Shown piece by piece: positions 9,018 to 19,154 of a stretch of 64,000 bases of DNA. Made by a program: the position numbers and the translations under genes. The notes beneath the pieces are model-generated. The model saw only the letters and a list, made by a program, of their open reading frames with translations. It did not search any database and had not been told where the DNA came from. The stretch's first letter is position 1; the number at the start of each line of letters is the position of its first letter. Source of the stretch: Deinococcus soli (ex Cha et al. 2016) (GTDB lineage Bacteria > Deinococcota > Deinococci > Deinococcales > Deinococcaceae); assembly GCF_001007995.1 (NCBI RefSeq), contig NZ_CP011389.1, positions 1,426,001 to 1,490,000 of the forward strand, in the 5' to 3' direction.

Positions 9018-10020
9018 CGTGACGGGTCGGCGCTACCGGCACGGGCTGGTGGTGGGGAAGTTCGCGCCGCTCCACCGGGGGCACATGCACCTGCTGGACG
9101 AGGCGCTGGCCCGCTGCGAGCGGCTGAGCGTGTGGGTGTACTCCCGCCCGGACTTTCCGGACATGCCCAGCCCGCTGCGGCGGGGCTGGGTCCGTTCGCT
9201 GTACCCGGCGCGGCTCTTCCCGGGGCTGGAGCTGCTGCCGGACGCGCCGAATCCACCGCTGAATAGCGAGCCGGACGCCACCCACCGCGCGTACGTGCGG
9301 GGCGTGCTGGACGGCTGGGGGGTGCGGCCCGACGCGGTCTTCACGTCCGAGGCGTACGGCGAGGCGTTCGCGGCCTCACTGGGCGCGGCGCACGTGTGCG
9401 TGGACCGGGCGCGGGCAGCGGTGCCGGTCAGCGGGTCGGCGCTGCGCGCGGACGTGCATGGCCTGCGGGGCTTTCTGGAGCCGCTGGTGTACGCGCACTT
9501 CGTGCGGCGGGTGGTGATTCTGGGCGCGGAGAGCACCGGCAAGAGCACCCTGACGCGCGTGCTGGCAGAGGCCTTCGGGACGGCGTGGGTGCGCGAGTAC
9601 GGCCGGGACGTGTACGAGCGGGAAAGCGGCGCGCTGACAGAAGCGCACTTCCTGGAGATCGCGCGGGGGCACCGGGCGCTGGAGGACGAGGCGATCACCT
9701 CGCCCGACGTGCACCGCTGGGTGTTCAGCGACACGGACGCCGCCACAACATTGATGTGGTCGCACCTCCTGACCGGCGGGGCGCTGCCGGAGCTGCGGGC
9801 GCTGGCCGACGAGTGCCGCTCGCGGTACGCGCACGCCTTCCTGTGCGACACGGACCTCCCGCACGAGCAGGACGGCTGGCGGGCGAACACGGAGGTGCGG
9901 GCGGTGCAGCAGGCGTTCATCCGGCAGGATCTGGAGGCGCGGGGCGTGCCGTTCACCCTGCTGCGCGGGTCGGTCCCGGAGCGAGTGGCGCAGGTGCGGA
10001 CGGTCCTGGGGGACGAATGA
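9010..10020 (+). CDS. nadR: NadR-like NMN adenylyltransferase / ribosylnicotinamide kinase
   Basis: A 336-residue bifunctional NAD-salvage enzyme. The N-terminal nucleotidyltransferase domain carries GLVVGKFAPLHRGHM (HxGH motif, about residue 22), and the C-terminal kinase domain carries a P-loop GAESTGKST near residue 175. Together they phosphorylate nicotinamide riboside and adenylate NMN to NAD. The helix-turn-helix repressor domain of enterobacterial NadR is absent, so this version is enzymatic only. The ORF opens with TTG at 9010, overlapping pnuC; a GTG at 9019 is an equally good start. The methyltransferase gene follows with an ATGA overlap. Confidence 0.88.
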   Translation: MPDVTGRRYRHGLVVGKFAPLHRGHMHLLDEALARCERLSVWVYSRPDFPDMPSPLRRGWVRSLYPARLFPGLELLPDAPNPPLNSEPDATHRAYVRGVLDGWGVRPDAVFTSEAYGEAFAASLGAAHVCVDRARAAVPVSGSALRADVHGLRGFLEPLVYAHFVRRVVILGAESTGKSTLTRVLAEAFGTAWVREYGRDVYERESGALTEAHFLEIARGHRALEDEAITSPDVHRWVFSDTDAATTLMWSHLLTGGALPELRALADECRSRYAHAFLCDTDLPHEQDGWRANTEVRAVQQAFIRQDLEARGVPFTLLRGSVPERVAQVRTVLGDE

Positions 10021-10808
10021 GCGAGGAACGGGTACGGGCGAACGAGCGGCTGTTCGACGCGGTGGCGGACCGGTACGACGGGGTGGGCTTTTTGGCCCAG
10101 GCGGCCCGCTTCGTGGCCGAGGTGGCGGGCGTGCAGCCGGGCGAGGCGGTGCTGGACGTGATGACCGGCACGGGCGCGGTGGCCGCCGCCGTGGCAGGCC
10201 GGGCCGGGCGGGTGGTGGGCGTGGACGTGTCGGCGGGCATGCTGGCGCAGGCGCGCGCGCGGGTGCCGGGCGCGGAGTTCATGCGAGGGGACGCGGCGGC
10301 ACTGCCCTTCCCCGACGACGCGTTCGATGTGGTGGTGTGCGCGGCGGGTGTGTTCTTCCTGCCGGACATGCCGGGCGGCGTGCGCGAGTGGGCGCGGGTG
10401 GTGCGCCCCGGCGGGCGGGTGGTCGTGTCGTCGTTCGGGACGGGCCTGCTGGGTCCACTGCCGGGGCTGTGGCGGGCTCGGCTGGCCGGGACAGGCCTGA
10501 AGCCGGGCGCGCCGCCCCTGGGTCGCCTCCCCACCCCGGAGGCGCTGGCGGACGTGCTCCGCGCGGCGGGCCTGACGGACGTGCGGGCAACCCTGCATCC
10601 GCTGACGTACACCCTCACGGACGTCGGGGCGCGCTGGGCGGACATCCGCGCGGGGCTGGAGGGGGTGCCGCTGGCCTCCCTGCCCCCGCAGGAGGTGGCG
10701 GCGCTGGAGGCCGCACACCACGCCGACCTCGCCCCGCTGTTCGAGAGGGGGCCGCTGACTGTGCCGCTCCCTGTGATCGTCGCGTCCGGGCACGTCGCCA
10801 CCATTTGA
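10017..10808 (+). CDS. Class I SAM-dependent methyltransferase (UbiE/Methyltransf_11 type)
   Basis: A 263-residue Rossmann-fold methyltransferase. Motif I is VLDVMTGTGAVAAAVAG near residue 45, with VVGVDVSAGMLAQAR binding the SAM ribose, then GDAAALPFPDDAFDVVVC and a VRPGGRVVVSSF strand. The substrate is unknown; NCBI-type labels would say class I SAM methyltransferase. It is the last gene of the pnuC-nadR run (ATGA overlap). A role with nicotinamide or NMN is possible but unsupported. Confidence 0.8.
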   Translation: MSEERVRANERLFDAVADRYDGVGFLAQAARFVAEVAGVQPGEAVLDVMTGTGAVAAAVAGRAGRVVGVDVSAGMLAQARARVPGAEFMRGDAAALPFPDDAFDVVVCAAGVFFLPDMPGGVREWARVVRPGGRVVVSSFGTGLLGPLPGLWRARLAGTGLKPGAPPLGRLPTPEALADVLRAAGLTDVRATLHPLTYTLTDVGARWADIRAGLEGVPLASLPPQEVAALEAAHHADLAPLFERGPLTVPLPVIVASGHVATI

Positions 10809-10848
10809 CGGATGAAACGGCCCGCGTGGGAATCGCGTACTGTGGGGC

Positions 10849-11754
10849 ATGACCAACCCGGACGACAAACAACCCGACGCCTCCAGCAACGCGCCGTCCT
10901 GGGTGGACGAGGTCCTCGGCGGCTCCAGCGCCAGCCCAGGCCCCGGCCCGAAGCCTGCCGGGGCGGACGACCTGCGCATCCCGGACGCCACCCCGCGCGC
11001 CGCCGCGCCCTCCTGGGTAGACGAGGTCGCGGGCACCGCACCCGCCGCCGCCCCGGCGCCCCGCCCGGCCGAGCCCGCGCCGACCCCATCGTGGGTGGAC
11101 GCCGCCGTGGGCACCTCCAGCACGACCGCCAGCACCCCCGGCAGCACGCCGGTCAGCCCGGCCCCAGCGCCGTCCTGGGTGGATCAGGCCGCCGGGAGCA
11201 GCGCCGCGCACACCCCGCAGCCCCAGCCGCAGCCCGCTCACCACGTGCCGCCCGCCCCGGTCGCCCCGACGGTCGTGCCCCCGCCCCGCCCCCCGGCCGA
11301 CGACGACTGGGTGGCGCGCGCCACGGGCGGCGCGAAGAACCCCAGCATCCCGCAGGGCCCCGCCCCGATGCACCACGCGCCCAGTCAGAGCGGGAACTTC
11401 GACGATCTGGAACGGCAGGCGCGGCAGGCCATCACCCAGTTCACGCAGGGCGTCCAGAGCGGCGACGTGGCCCAGAAGAAACTCATCGCGGGCCTCCTGG
11501 CGATCTTCCTGGGCGGCCTGGGCGTCCACAAGTTCTACCTGGGCAACACCCAGCCCGGCGTAATCATGCTCGCCGCGACCATCGGCGGGTGGGTCCTGGG
11601 CGTGATCGGGTCGTTCATCATCGTCGGCGCCGTGTTCTTCCTCGTGCCGTTCCTGGTGGGCCTGCTGGGCTTCATCGAGGGCGTCATCTACCTCACCAAG
11701 AGCGACGCCGACTTCCAGCGCGAGTACATGACCGGCAAGAAAGCCTGGCTGTAA
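10849..11754 (+). CDS. TM2-domain membrane protein with four PSWVD repeats
   Basis: A 301-residue protein with a long Pro/Ala-rich, probably disordered N-terminal half and a C-terminal TM2 domain. The TM2 part reads LLAIFLGGLGVHKFYLGN and has two to three hydrophobic helices (about residues 208-285). The N-terminal half carries four PSWVD units at residues 16, 54, 80 and 108, plus a degenerate DDDWVARATGG near 151. They are spaced 26-38 residues apart, like linear binding motifs on a flexible tether. A TACTGT box lies just before the ATG. The function of TM2 proteins in bacteria is not established. Confidence 0.8.
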   Translation: MTNPDDKQPDASSNAPSWVDEVLGGSSASPGPGPKPAGADDLRIPDATPRAAAPSWVDEVAGTAPAAAPAPRPAEPAPTPSWVDAAVGTSSTTASTPGSTPVSPAPAPSWVDQAAGSSAAHTPQPQPQPAHHVPPAPVAPTVVPPPRPPADDDWVARATGGAKNPSIPQGPAPMHHAPSQSGNFDDLERQARQAITQFTQGVQSGDVAQKKLIAGLLAIFLGGLGVHKFYLGNTQPGVIMLAATIGGWVLGVIGSFIIVGAVFFLVPFLVGLLGFIEGVIYLTKSDADFQREYMTGKKAWL

Positions 11755-11757
11755 GGG

Positions 11758-11832
11758 GTGAATGGTTGACAGTTGATGGTTGCTGGATGGGTCACCCCCT
11801 CTATCAACCATCAACCTTCCACTATCAACCCC
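11758..11832. repeat. GTTGATGG-type fold-back intergenic repeat (copy 1)
   Basis: A 75-bp element filling the gap between the convergent TM2 and metY stops. It is built from GTTGATGG/CAACCATC words. GTTGATGGTTG pairs exactly with CAACCATCAAC across a loop. A second, clearly related copy lies at 62307-62378. It probably acts as a transcript end or attenuator for both convergent genes. Confidence 0.8.
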
Positions 11833-13092
11833 TTACAGCGCCTGTTCGATGTCCGCCTGGAGGTCACGCAGGGCTTCCACGCCGACGCTCATGCGGATGG
11901 TGGTGGGGGTGACCCCGGCGGCGTGGCGGGCGGGTTCGGACACGCGGCCGTGCGTGGTCGTCCAGGGGTGCACGACGAGCGTGCGGACGTCCCCGAGGTT
12001 CGGGGCGATGCGCAGCACGCGCACGCGCGACAGGAACGCGCTGGGGTCCGGCACCTCGAAGGTCAGGACGGCGCCCTGCCCGCCGCGCAGGTACGTCTGG
12101 GCGAGGTGATGGTGCGGGTGGCTGCTCAGGCCGGGGTAGCTGACCTTCCCGACCTTCGGGTGCGCCTCAAGCCACTGCGCCAGGGCGAGGGCGGTGGCGC
12201 TCTCGCGTTCCAGGCGCAGCGCGAGGGTCTCCAGGCCCTGCGCGATCAGGAACGCGCTGTGCGGCGCGAGGGTCATGCCCAGCTGGTGCGCGCCGAACCA
12301 GCGCTGCCGCCACGCGAGGGCCGCGTCACCCCGCACCCTGAGGATGCTCTGCTCTCCGCCGTCCGTGTAGATGGGGTTGCGGGTCAGGTCGTGCCCGGTC
12401 CCGACGGTGACCGCGCCGCCCAGGACGCTGCCGTGTCCGCCCGCCCACTTCGTCAGGGACTGGCTGACGATGTCCGCGCCGTGAGAGAGCGGGCGGCACA
12501 GGAATCCAGCGCCGCCGCAGGTGTTGTCGATCGCCAGCAGCGCCCCGTGCTCGTGGGCCACGCTCGCGAACGCACGGATGTCCGCGATGTCCCCGGCGGG
12601 GTTGCTGATCATCTCCGCCCACACCAGCCGCGTGTTCGGCTGCATGGCGGCCCGCACGGCGTCCGGGGTGTTGTCCACCAGCGTCGCCGTGATGCCCATC
12701 AGGGGCAGGATGTTCCCCAGCATCCCGGTCGTCCCGCCGAACAGGCTGCTGGCCGACACGACGTGATCCCCCGCGCGACACACGCTGAGGATCGCGGTGA
12801 GGGTCGCCGCCTGCCCACTCGCCACCGCCACAGTGGCCGCGCCGCCCTCCAGGGTGGTGATGCGGTCCTCCAGCGCCCGCACGGTCGGGTTCTGGAGGCG
12901 GGCGTAACTCAGGCCGGTGTTCTGCTGGAATTCCAGCTGCGCCTCCTCCAGCGTGTCGAACTGAAACGCGGCCGCTGCGTGGATGGGAAAGCCGATGGTC
13001 TGCCCCAGTCCCCGGGGAATGCTGCTCTGCACGGCGGTCGTCTCAAACGTCCACCCCTGGGGGTGCGTGGTGTCGGCGGGCGTGTCGCTCAT
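11833..13092 (-). CDS. metY: O-acetylhomoserine sulfhydrylase-type PLP enzyme
   Basis: A 419-residue Cys/Met-metabolism PLP enzyme. The Schiff-base lysine lies in QSLTKWAGGHGSVLGG (about residue 215), with the upstream YARLQNPTVRALEDRI and VAVASGQAATLTAI cofactor-binding blocks. Length and motifs fit O-acetylhomoserine (thiol)-lyase, which makes homocysteine from O-acetylhomoserine and sulfide. O-succinylhomoserine or cystathionine specificity cannot be excluded by eye. A TAGCGT box lies 6 nt before the ATG, so it is probably leaderless, and no SAM riboswitch is visible. It converges with the TM2 gene across a repeat. Confidence 0.85.
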   Translation of the reverse strand: MSDTPADTTHPQGWTFETTAVQSSIPRGLGQTIGFPIHAAAAFQFDTLEEAQLEFQQNTGLSYARLQNPTVRALEDRITTLEGGAATVAVASGQAATLTAILSVCRAGDHVVSASSLFGGTTGMLGNILPLMGITATLVDNTPDAVRAAMQPNTRLVWAEMISNPAGDIADIRAFASVAHEHGALLAIDNTCGGAGFLCRPLSHGADIVSQSLTKWAGGHGSVLGGAVTVGTGHDLTRNPIYTDGGEQSILRVRGDAALAWRQRWFGAHQLGMTLAPHSAFLIAQGLETLALRLERESATALALAQWLEAHPKVGKVSYPGLSSHPHHHLAQTYLRGGQGAVLTFEVPDPSAFLSRVRVLRIAPNLGDVRTLVVHPWTTTHGRVSEPARHAAGVTPTTIRMSVGVEALRDLQADIEQAL

Positions 13093-13215
13093 GCCCCCAC
13101 GCTACGCCGCGCCGCCCGGGCACGCGCGGGCCATGTCCGACCCGCCCGGATGCCCCGCCGGGGGTATACGTCACATGAGGACGACAGATGAATGAAGGTT
13201 CCTTAAGGTAACGGT

Positions 13216-14418
13216 GTGAAACGCACCACAGCCCTGCTGACCGTCACGACCCTGCTCCTCGCTGCATGCAAGCCCACGCCCACGCCCACGGATCCCGGCG
13301 CCACCACACCCACCGCACCCGTCACGGGCAAGAGCCTCGACCTGCAGACGGCCCCCGAAACGGCCTACGCCGCCGCAAAGCAGTTCAACACCCTGACGAA
13401 CCCGGCCAACCCGGACCTGGACCCCGACCTGAAAACCCTGATGGCCCTGTTCATGCCGGAGAGCGGCCCCATGAACCTCAGCCTGGACCGCCCCGCGCAG
13501 ATCGGTCGTCAACTACTCGACCGCGTGACGGGCCGCAACAAACTGAGCAGCCAGAGCGTCGCGGGAATCCGTGAACCCCTGCCCACCGGGACCGTGACCT
13601 TCAAGGCCGACGGCACCCTCGAACGATCTGATCAACCCACCGACGGCGCGGTCATGGTCAACGAGGACACTGGCCTGCGCGTCGAGGCGAAGTGGCGCGT
13701 GAATGGTGCCCCGACCGTCTGGGTCGACAGCGGCACGCGCTACGACTCCGTGAAGAACACCTGGGTCCCCGTGCAGACCGAGGTGCCCACGAACGCCAGC
13801 GGCACCATCAGCGAGAAGGGCACCACCCGCGCCGGGGCGACCTTCACCATGACGCCCGGCAACTGCCTGAACACCTTCGGTCCCGAGGCGCTGAAGCTGA
13901 GCGCCTGGGCGGGCCGTCAGACGAACGCGCCGCTGAGCATGAACCTGGACTACAGCTGGGGTGCGCAGGGCCTGAATCTCAAGGCCAGTGCCCAGCACAC
14001 CACCACGCAGAACGCAGGTAGCGTGAACGTGGACCTCAGCCTGGATGGCACCACCGCGAACCGCTGCACGGACACCCTGACCTTCACGCCCAGCGGCGCG
14101 ACCCTGCTGGCTGACCTGAGCCTGCCCAGCCACAAGATTGCCAGCGCCGTGTACCTGCGGGACGTGAGGAACATCGTGATCAGCGACGCCGAACTGAGGA
14201 AGCAGAACTTCTTCCAGAACGTGGGCGGCAGCCTGAACGCCTACGTGGCGTACAACGGCAACAACATCCTGACCGCCAGCGGCTCCATCGCCGACGGAAA
14301 CGACCTGGACCTCGTGCCCGGCGATCAGGTGGCCGTGAAGTACGTCCGCGACGGCAAACTGGTCGAGAAGAACCTGCCCGTGGCCCTGAAGGACCTCAGC
14401 ACCCTGCTGCCCCAGTAA
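13216..14418 (+). CDS. Secreted lipoprotein of unknown function
   Basis: A 400-residue exported protein. An N-terminal hydrophobic segment ends in the lipobox LLAAC (Cys at about residue 18), followed by a Pro/Thr-rich linker. The rest is Thr/Ser/Asn-rich with regularly spaced strand-like segments, suggesting a beta-rich fold. Two further Cys residues around 216 and 279 might form a disulphide. I do not recognise the family. The start is GTG; a TATACG box lies about 50 bp upstream. A hairpin terminator follows the stop. Confidence 0.7.
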   Translation: MKRTTALLTVTTLLLAACKPTPTPTDPGATTPTAPVTGKSLDLQTAPETAYAAAKQFNTLTNPANPDLDPDLKTLMALFMPESGPMNLSLDRPAQIGRQLLDRVTGRNKLSSQSVAGIREPLPTGTVTFKADGTLERSDQPTDGAVMVNEDTGLRVEAKWRVNGAPTVWVDSGTRYDSVKNTWVPVQTEVPTNASGTISEKGTTRAGATFTMTPGNCLNTFGPEALKLSAWAGRQTNAPLSMNLDYSWGAQGLNLKASAQHTTTQNAGSVNVDLSLDGTTANRCTDTLTFTPSGATLLADLSLPSHKIASAVYLRDVRNIVISDAELRKQNFFQNVGGSLNAYVAYNGNNILTASGSIADGNDLDLVPGDQVAVKYVRDGKLVEKNLPVALKDLSTLLPQ

Positions 14419-14438
14419 AGCCAAGGCCCTTCCCAGTT

Positions 14439-14470
14439 GGACGCACCCGCCCACCCTGGCAGGTGCGTCC
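14439..14470 (+). terminator. Hairpin terminator after the lipoprotein gene
   Basis: GGACGCACC (14439-14447) pairs exactly with GGTGCGTCC (14462-14470) 21 bp past the stop, followed only by TTG. It is strongly GC-paired but has a weak T-tract. Confidence 0.6.
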
Positions 14471-14502
14471 TTGCCGTACAGCCCCATGCTCTAATGTGAC
14501 CC

Positions 14503-15204
14503 ATGCACATTCAGGACATGAACTGGGGCATGGTCGAGGACCTGCTGACCCGCGAGGACCGCTGCGTCCTCCCGCTGGGCTGCACCGAGCAGCACGCGAC
14601 GCTCAGTCTCGCCACGGACACGCTGCTGGCCGGACGGGTCGCGCGTGAGGCTGCCGACGGCAGCGGCGTCCCGGTGTTCCCCGCCCTGCCGTACGGCATC
14701 ACGCCCACGTTCACGGCGTACCCGGGCACGCTCAGCCTGCGCGTCAGCACGTACCTGAATCTGCTGGACGACCTGCTGAGCGGCCTGCACGCCCAGGGCT
14801 TCCGGCGCATCCTGATCGTGAACGGCCACGGCGGGAATGCGCCCGGGCAGGGCTGGCTGGGCGAGTGGCTGGCCCGGCACCCGGACACGCGCGTGCAGTG
14901 GCACAACTGGTGGAACGCGCCCCGTACCTGGGCCGCCGTGCAGCGCGTGGACCCCCTGGCCAGTCACGCCAGCTGGATGGAGAACTTCCCCTGGACCCGC
15001 CTGGACGGCGTCCCGGCCCCCGAGGAGCGCAAACCCATGGTGGACGTCGCCGCGCTGCGCCAGCTGCCCCCCGCGAGGGTGCGCGAGGTGCTGGGCGACG
15101 GCAACTACGGCGGCCTGCACCGCCGCCCGGACCGCGAGATGCAGCTCATCTGGCAGGAAGCCGTCGCGGAAACCCGCGCACTGCTGGACAGCGGCTGGGC
15201 CTGA
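14503..15204 (+). CDS. Creatininase-family amidohydrolase
   Basis: A 233-residue metal-dependent hydrolase of the creatinine amidohydrolase superfamily. Signature blocks are LPLGCTEQHATLSLATDT near residue 25 (E and H metal ligands), YGITPTFTAYPGTLSLR near 65, and VNGHGGNAPGQG near 107. Members act on cyclic amides or formamides, including creatinine, formamidopyrimidine and mycofactocin intermediates, so the substrate is open. TAATGT lies 5 nt before the ATG, so the transcript is probably leaderless. Convergent with ribH. Confidence 0.82.
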   Translation: MHIQDMNWGMVEDLLTREDRCVLPLGCTEQHATLSLATDTLLAGRVAREAADGSGVPVFPALPYGITPTFTAYPGTLSLRVSTYLNLLDDLLSGLHAQGFRRILIVNGHGGNAPGQGWLGEWLARHPDTRVQWHNWWNAPRTWAAVQRVDPLASHASWMENFPWTRLDGVPAPEERKPMVDVAALRQLPPARVREVLGDGNYGGLHRRPDREMQLIWQEAVAETRALLDSGWA

Positions 15205-15255
15205 CGGGCACAGGGCGCGCGCGGGAGTCTGCCCCACCCGCACCCCGCCTCCCTT

Positions 15256-15720
15256 TTACCCGATCTGCCGCAGCAGGTTGACGGTCTCGATCATCGCCAG
15301 CACCGCCTCGGCGCCCTTGTTCCCGGCCTTGATCCCGGCGCGGTTCAGGGCCTGCTCAACCGTGTCCGTCGTCAGCACACCGAACGCCACCGGCACCCCG
15401 GTGTGCAGGCTGGTGTTCAGGATGCCGTTCGCCGCGCCGCCCGCCACGAAATCGTAGTGGTCGGTGTCGCCCTTGATGACGGCCCCCAGGCACACCACCG
15501 CGTCATACTTCCCGCTCTCCGCGAGCTTCCGCGCGATCAACGGCACCTCGTAACTGCCCGGCGCCAGGAAATGATCGAGATTCTCCGTCTTCCCACCGTG
15601 CTGCACGAACGCCAGCTCTGCCCCCTCCACCAGACGGTCCACAATCAGGTGATTCCAGCGGGTGCTGACAACGGCGAACTTCAGGTCGGTGGCGAGCAGG
15701 TTGGCTTCAATTCGGTTCAT
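15256..15720 (-). CDS. ribH: 6,7-dimethyl-8-ribityllumazine synthase
   Basis: A 154-residue lumazine synthase, which condenses the ribBA product with the pyrimidine intermediate made via ribD. Typical blocks are VVSTRWNHLIVDRLVEGA, APGSYEVPLIARKLAESG, and CLGAVIKGDTDHYDFVA with the catalytic His. The ATG at 15720 has an AAGGAGA ribosome binding site just upstream. It is the last rib gene on this strand, but 377 bp and an opposite-strand gene separate it from ribBA, so it may not be fully co-transcribed with ribDE-ribBA. Confidence 0.93.
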   Translation of the reverse strand: MNRIEANLLATDLKFAVVSTRWNHLIVDRLVEGAELAFVQHGGKTENLDHFLAPGSYEVPLIARKLAESGKYDAVVCLGAVIKGDTDHYDFVAGGAANGILNTSLHTGVPVAFGVLTTDTVEQALNRAGIKAGNKGAEAVLAMIETVNLLRQIG

Positions 15721-15750
15721 GGTGACTCTCCTTATGGGATATTGCGCGAG

Positions 15751-16097
15751 ATGACAGAAGCTGCGGAGCTTCAACTGATCTTTCAATCTTCAGTCGATTT
15801 AGAGCGGTGGGTGTTGACTCATGGTGTCGGTTTTCTCTACGCCATTCGGCAGGGCGTCATGGCACCCATCGCAGCAGAGAGCGAGCTGTTTAAACCGGCC
15901 TACCTTCATCTTCTAGAGAAGAAGAGTTGCTCTCTTGAAGTTTGTGACTTCGTTCAGAGGGGATTCTTTCTCGATGACGTGCAACACCTCGTTAGCGAGG
16001 AAGCTCTGCAATACACGGTAGATGAGATGCTGGACATAGCTGTGCGTCTCCTGCGGGAACGGCCGAAAGACATCCGGGTTGGCAGGGTCTCGCTGGC

Positions 16098-16101
<4 letters not shown>
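15751..16101 (+). CDS. DUF3969-like small protein inserted in the rib operon
   Basis: A 116-residue protein of markedly lower GC (about half, against roughly 70% around it), encoded opposite to the rib genes. The pattern [15 protein letters not shown], then [22 protein letters not shown] and [12 protein letters not shown], looks all-helical and recalls DUF3969. From memory, DUF3969 is found near toxin/immunity loci; this match is unverified. Its TAA overlaps the ribBA TAA by 3 bp (16098-16101). It lies in the gap where rib operons usually run ribBA-ribH. No toxin gene is adjacent. The start is an ATG 30 bp from the divergent ribH start. Confidence 0.7.
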
Positions 16102-17299
<1,198 letters not shown>

Positions 17300-17303
<4 letters not shown>

Positions 17304-17956
17304 GCGCCCACCTCCTGCTCCGCCTGTTCGGGCGTCCAGTCGCGCATCAGGATCAGCCGCTCGACGTATTTCGCCATTTGGTCGGCCTCCAGGTTGACGG
17401 TCGTGCCCTCGGCCCAGGTGTGCAGGGTGGTGACCTCCAGCGTGTGCGGCACGAGCCACAGCGTGAACTCGTCCGGGCGCAGGTCCGCGCGGCTGCCCGC
17501 CGGACCGCCCGCGTCCACGACGGTCAGGCTCACGCCGTCCACGGTGACGCTGCCCTTCGGCACGAGGTACCGGGCGAGGTGCGGCGCGGCGCGCACGGTC
17601 ATGGTGTACGCGCCGGGCTGGGCGTCCACGCGCAGGACCGTGCCCACACCGTCCACGTGCCCACTCACGACGTGCCCACCGAAGCGCGCTTGGGCGGTCA
17701 TGGCACGTTCCAGATTCACCTTCGTGCCCTCGCGCCAGTGCGGGGCGGTCTTGGCCAGCGTCTCGCGGCTGAGGTCCACGGTGAAGCCCGCCGCGTCCCA
17801 GGTGGTCACGGTCAGACAGGTGCCGTTCACGGCGATGCTCTCGCCCAGTTCCACGTCGGCCCACATGCGCGCGGGCTGGATGGTGACGGTCAGGTTCCCC
17901 TCGTTCTCGCTGGTGCGGGCGATCTGCCCGACCTGTTCGATGATTCCAGTAAACAT
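17300..17956 (-). CDS. ribE: Riboflavin synthase alpha chain
   Basis: A 218-residue protein made of two repeated lumazine-binding domains. It begins with the diagnostic [10 protein letters not shown], has VNGTCLTVT in the first half and the matching [10 protein letters not shown] in the second, with [10 protein letters not shown] between. It dismutates two 6,7-dimethyl-8-ribityllumazine molecules to riboflavin. The short insert [14 protein letters not shown] near residue 155 is longer than in many homologues. It lies 59 bp after ribD and is coupled to ribBA. Confidence 0.93.
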
Positions 17957-18015
17957 GTGTTGACCTCGGGTGGAGGCAGGAGCACACTCGCCCCCCCTCC
18001 ACGGGGAAGGAAGGC

Positions 18016-19119
18016 TCAGACGCGCGGGATGCCCTGCAGCAGGCCGGTGAGCAGGACGTCCGGGCCGAGGGTCTCGACCGTCACGTCCCGCAACGTCTGC
18101 GCCTCGTGCATGGGGCGCGTAGGGCCGGTCAGGGGGCTCAGCCCCGCGCCCAGAAGTTTCGGGGAGAGAAAGACCCGCACCTCGTCCACCAGGCCCTGCG
18201 CGAGGAAAGCGCTCAGGAGGGTCGGGCCACCTTCGAGCAGCACGCTGCTGATGCCCAGGCCCGCCAGTCCGCTCAGGGCGTCCGGCAGCGATCCGGCACG
18301 CTGCACGGTAATCCCGGCGCCCTCGTGCGCGGCCGCGTCGGCGTCCGGGGCAGTCACGAGGACGGCGCCGTCGCGCCACGCGCGGGCCTGCGGGTCACTC
18401 GCCGCGCGGCGGTCAAACACCACGGGGCGCGGATCACGCCCACCCGACACGCCGCGCGTCGTCAGGGCCGGATTATCCAGCCCCAGCGTACCGCTGCCGA
18501 CCGCGATGGCGTCCAGTTCGTCGCGCCAGCGCATGGTGCGCTCCCGGGCCTGCGAGCCGCTGACGGCGCCGTTGCTCTCGTTCAGCGCCGCCACCTTCCC
18601 GTCCAGGGTCATGGCGTACTTCGCCACCACCCACGGGCGGCCCCGCATGATCAGACTGCGGAAGCCCGCCTGCTGCCGCGCGGCCTGGGCTTCCAGCGCG
18701 CCCACCGTGACCTCAATCCCGGCATCCCGGAGCCGTTGCACGCCACGTCCCGCCACCAGCGGGTTCGGGTCCAGCGCCGCCACGACCACGCGCCGCACGC
18801 CCGCCGCGATCAGCGCGTCCGCGCAGGGCGGCGTCCGCCCGTGGTGACTGCACGGTTCCAGCGTCACGTACGCTGTCCCGCCGCGCGCCCGCTCGCCCGC
18901 GTCCCGCAGGGCGAACACCTCCGCGTGCGGCTCACCGGCCCTGGGGTGGAAGCCTCGCCCCACCACAACTTCTTCCTGCACGACTACGCAGCCCACGGCG
19001 GGATTCGGCGCAGTGCGGCCCAGTCCTCTGGCAGCCTGCTCAAGCGCGAGCGTCATAAACCGCTCGTCTACGGGCAGTGCCGCCGCCACCCCTGCGGGTG
19101 GAGCATTCACTTCATACAT
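18016..19119 (-). CDS. ribD: Bifunctional riboflavin deaminase/reductase
   Basis: A 367-residue enzyme. The N-terminal cytidine-deaminase-like zinc domain has PHAEVFAL (HAE) and [14 protein letters not shown] (PCxxxxxxxxC). The C-terminal reductase domain starts around residue 155 with [14 protein letters not shown] and includes [16 protein letters not shown]. It carries out the two middle steps from the GTP-derived pyrimidine. It is the first gene of the rib operon, controlled by the FMN riboswitch upstream. Confidence 0.93.
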   Translation of the reverse strand: MYEVNAPPAGVAAALPVDERFMTLALEQAARGLGRTAPNPAVGCVVVQEEVVVGRGFHPRAGEPHAEVFALRDAGERARGGTAYVTLEPCSHHGRTPPCADALIAAGVRRVVVAALDPNPLVAGRGVQRLRDAGIEVTVGALEAQAARQQAGFRSLIMRGRPWVVAKYAMTLDGKVAALNESNGAVSGSQARERTMRWRDELDAIAVGSGTLGLDNPALTTRGVSGGRDPRPVVFDRRAASDPQARAWRDGAVLVTAPDADAAAHEGAGITVQRAGSLPDALSGLAGLGISSVLLEGGPTLLSAFLAQGLVDEVRVFLSPKLLGAGLSPLTGPTRPMHEAQTLRDVTVETLGPDVLLTGLLQGIPRV

Positions 19120-19154
19120 GGTCTGTCGCCGCCTGCTGGGGGGCAGGCAACGTT

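Noticed and set aside
13093..13215. SAM riboswitch upstream of metY
   Set aside because: A TAGCGT box lies 6 nt before the ATG and no SAM-box motifs are seen.
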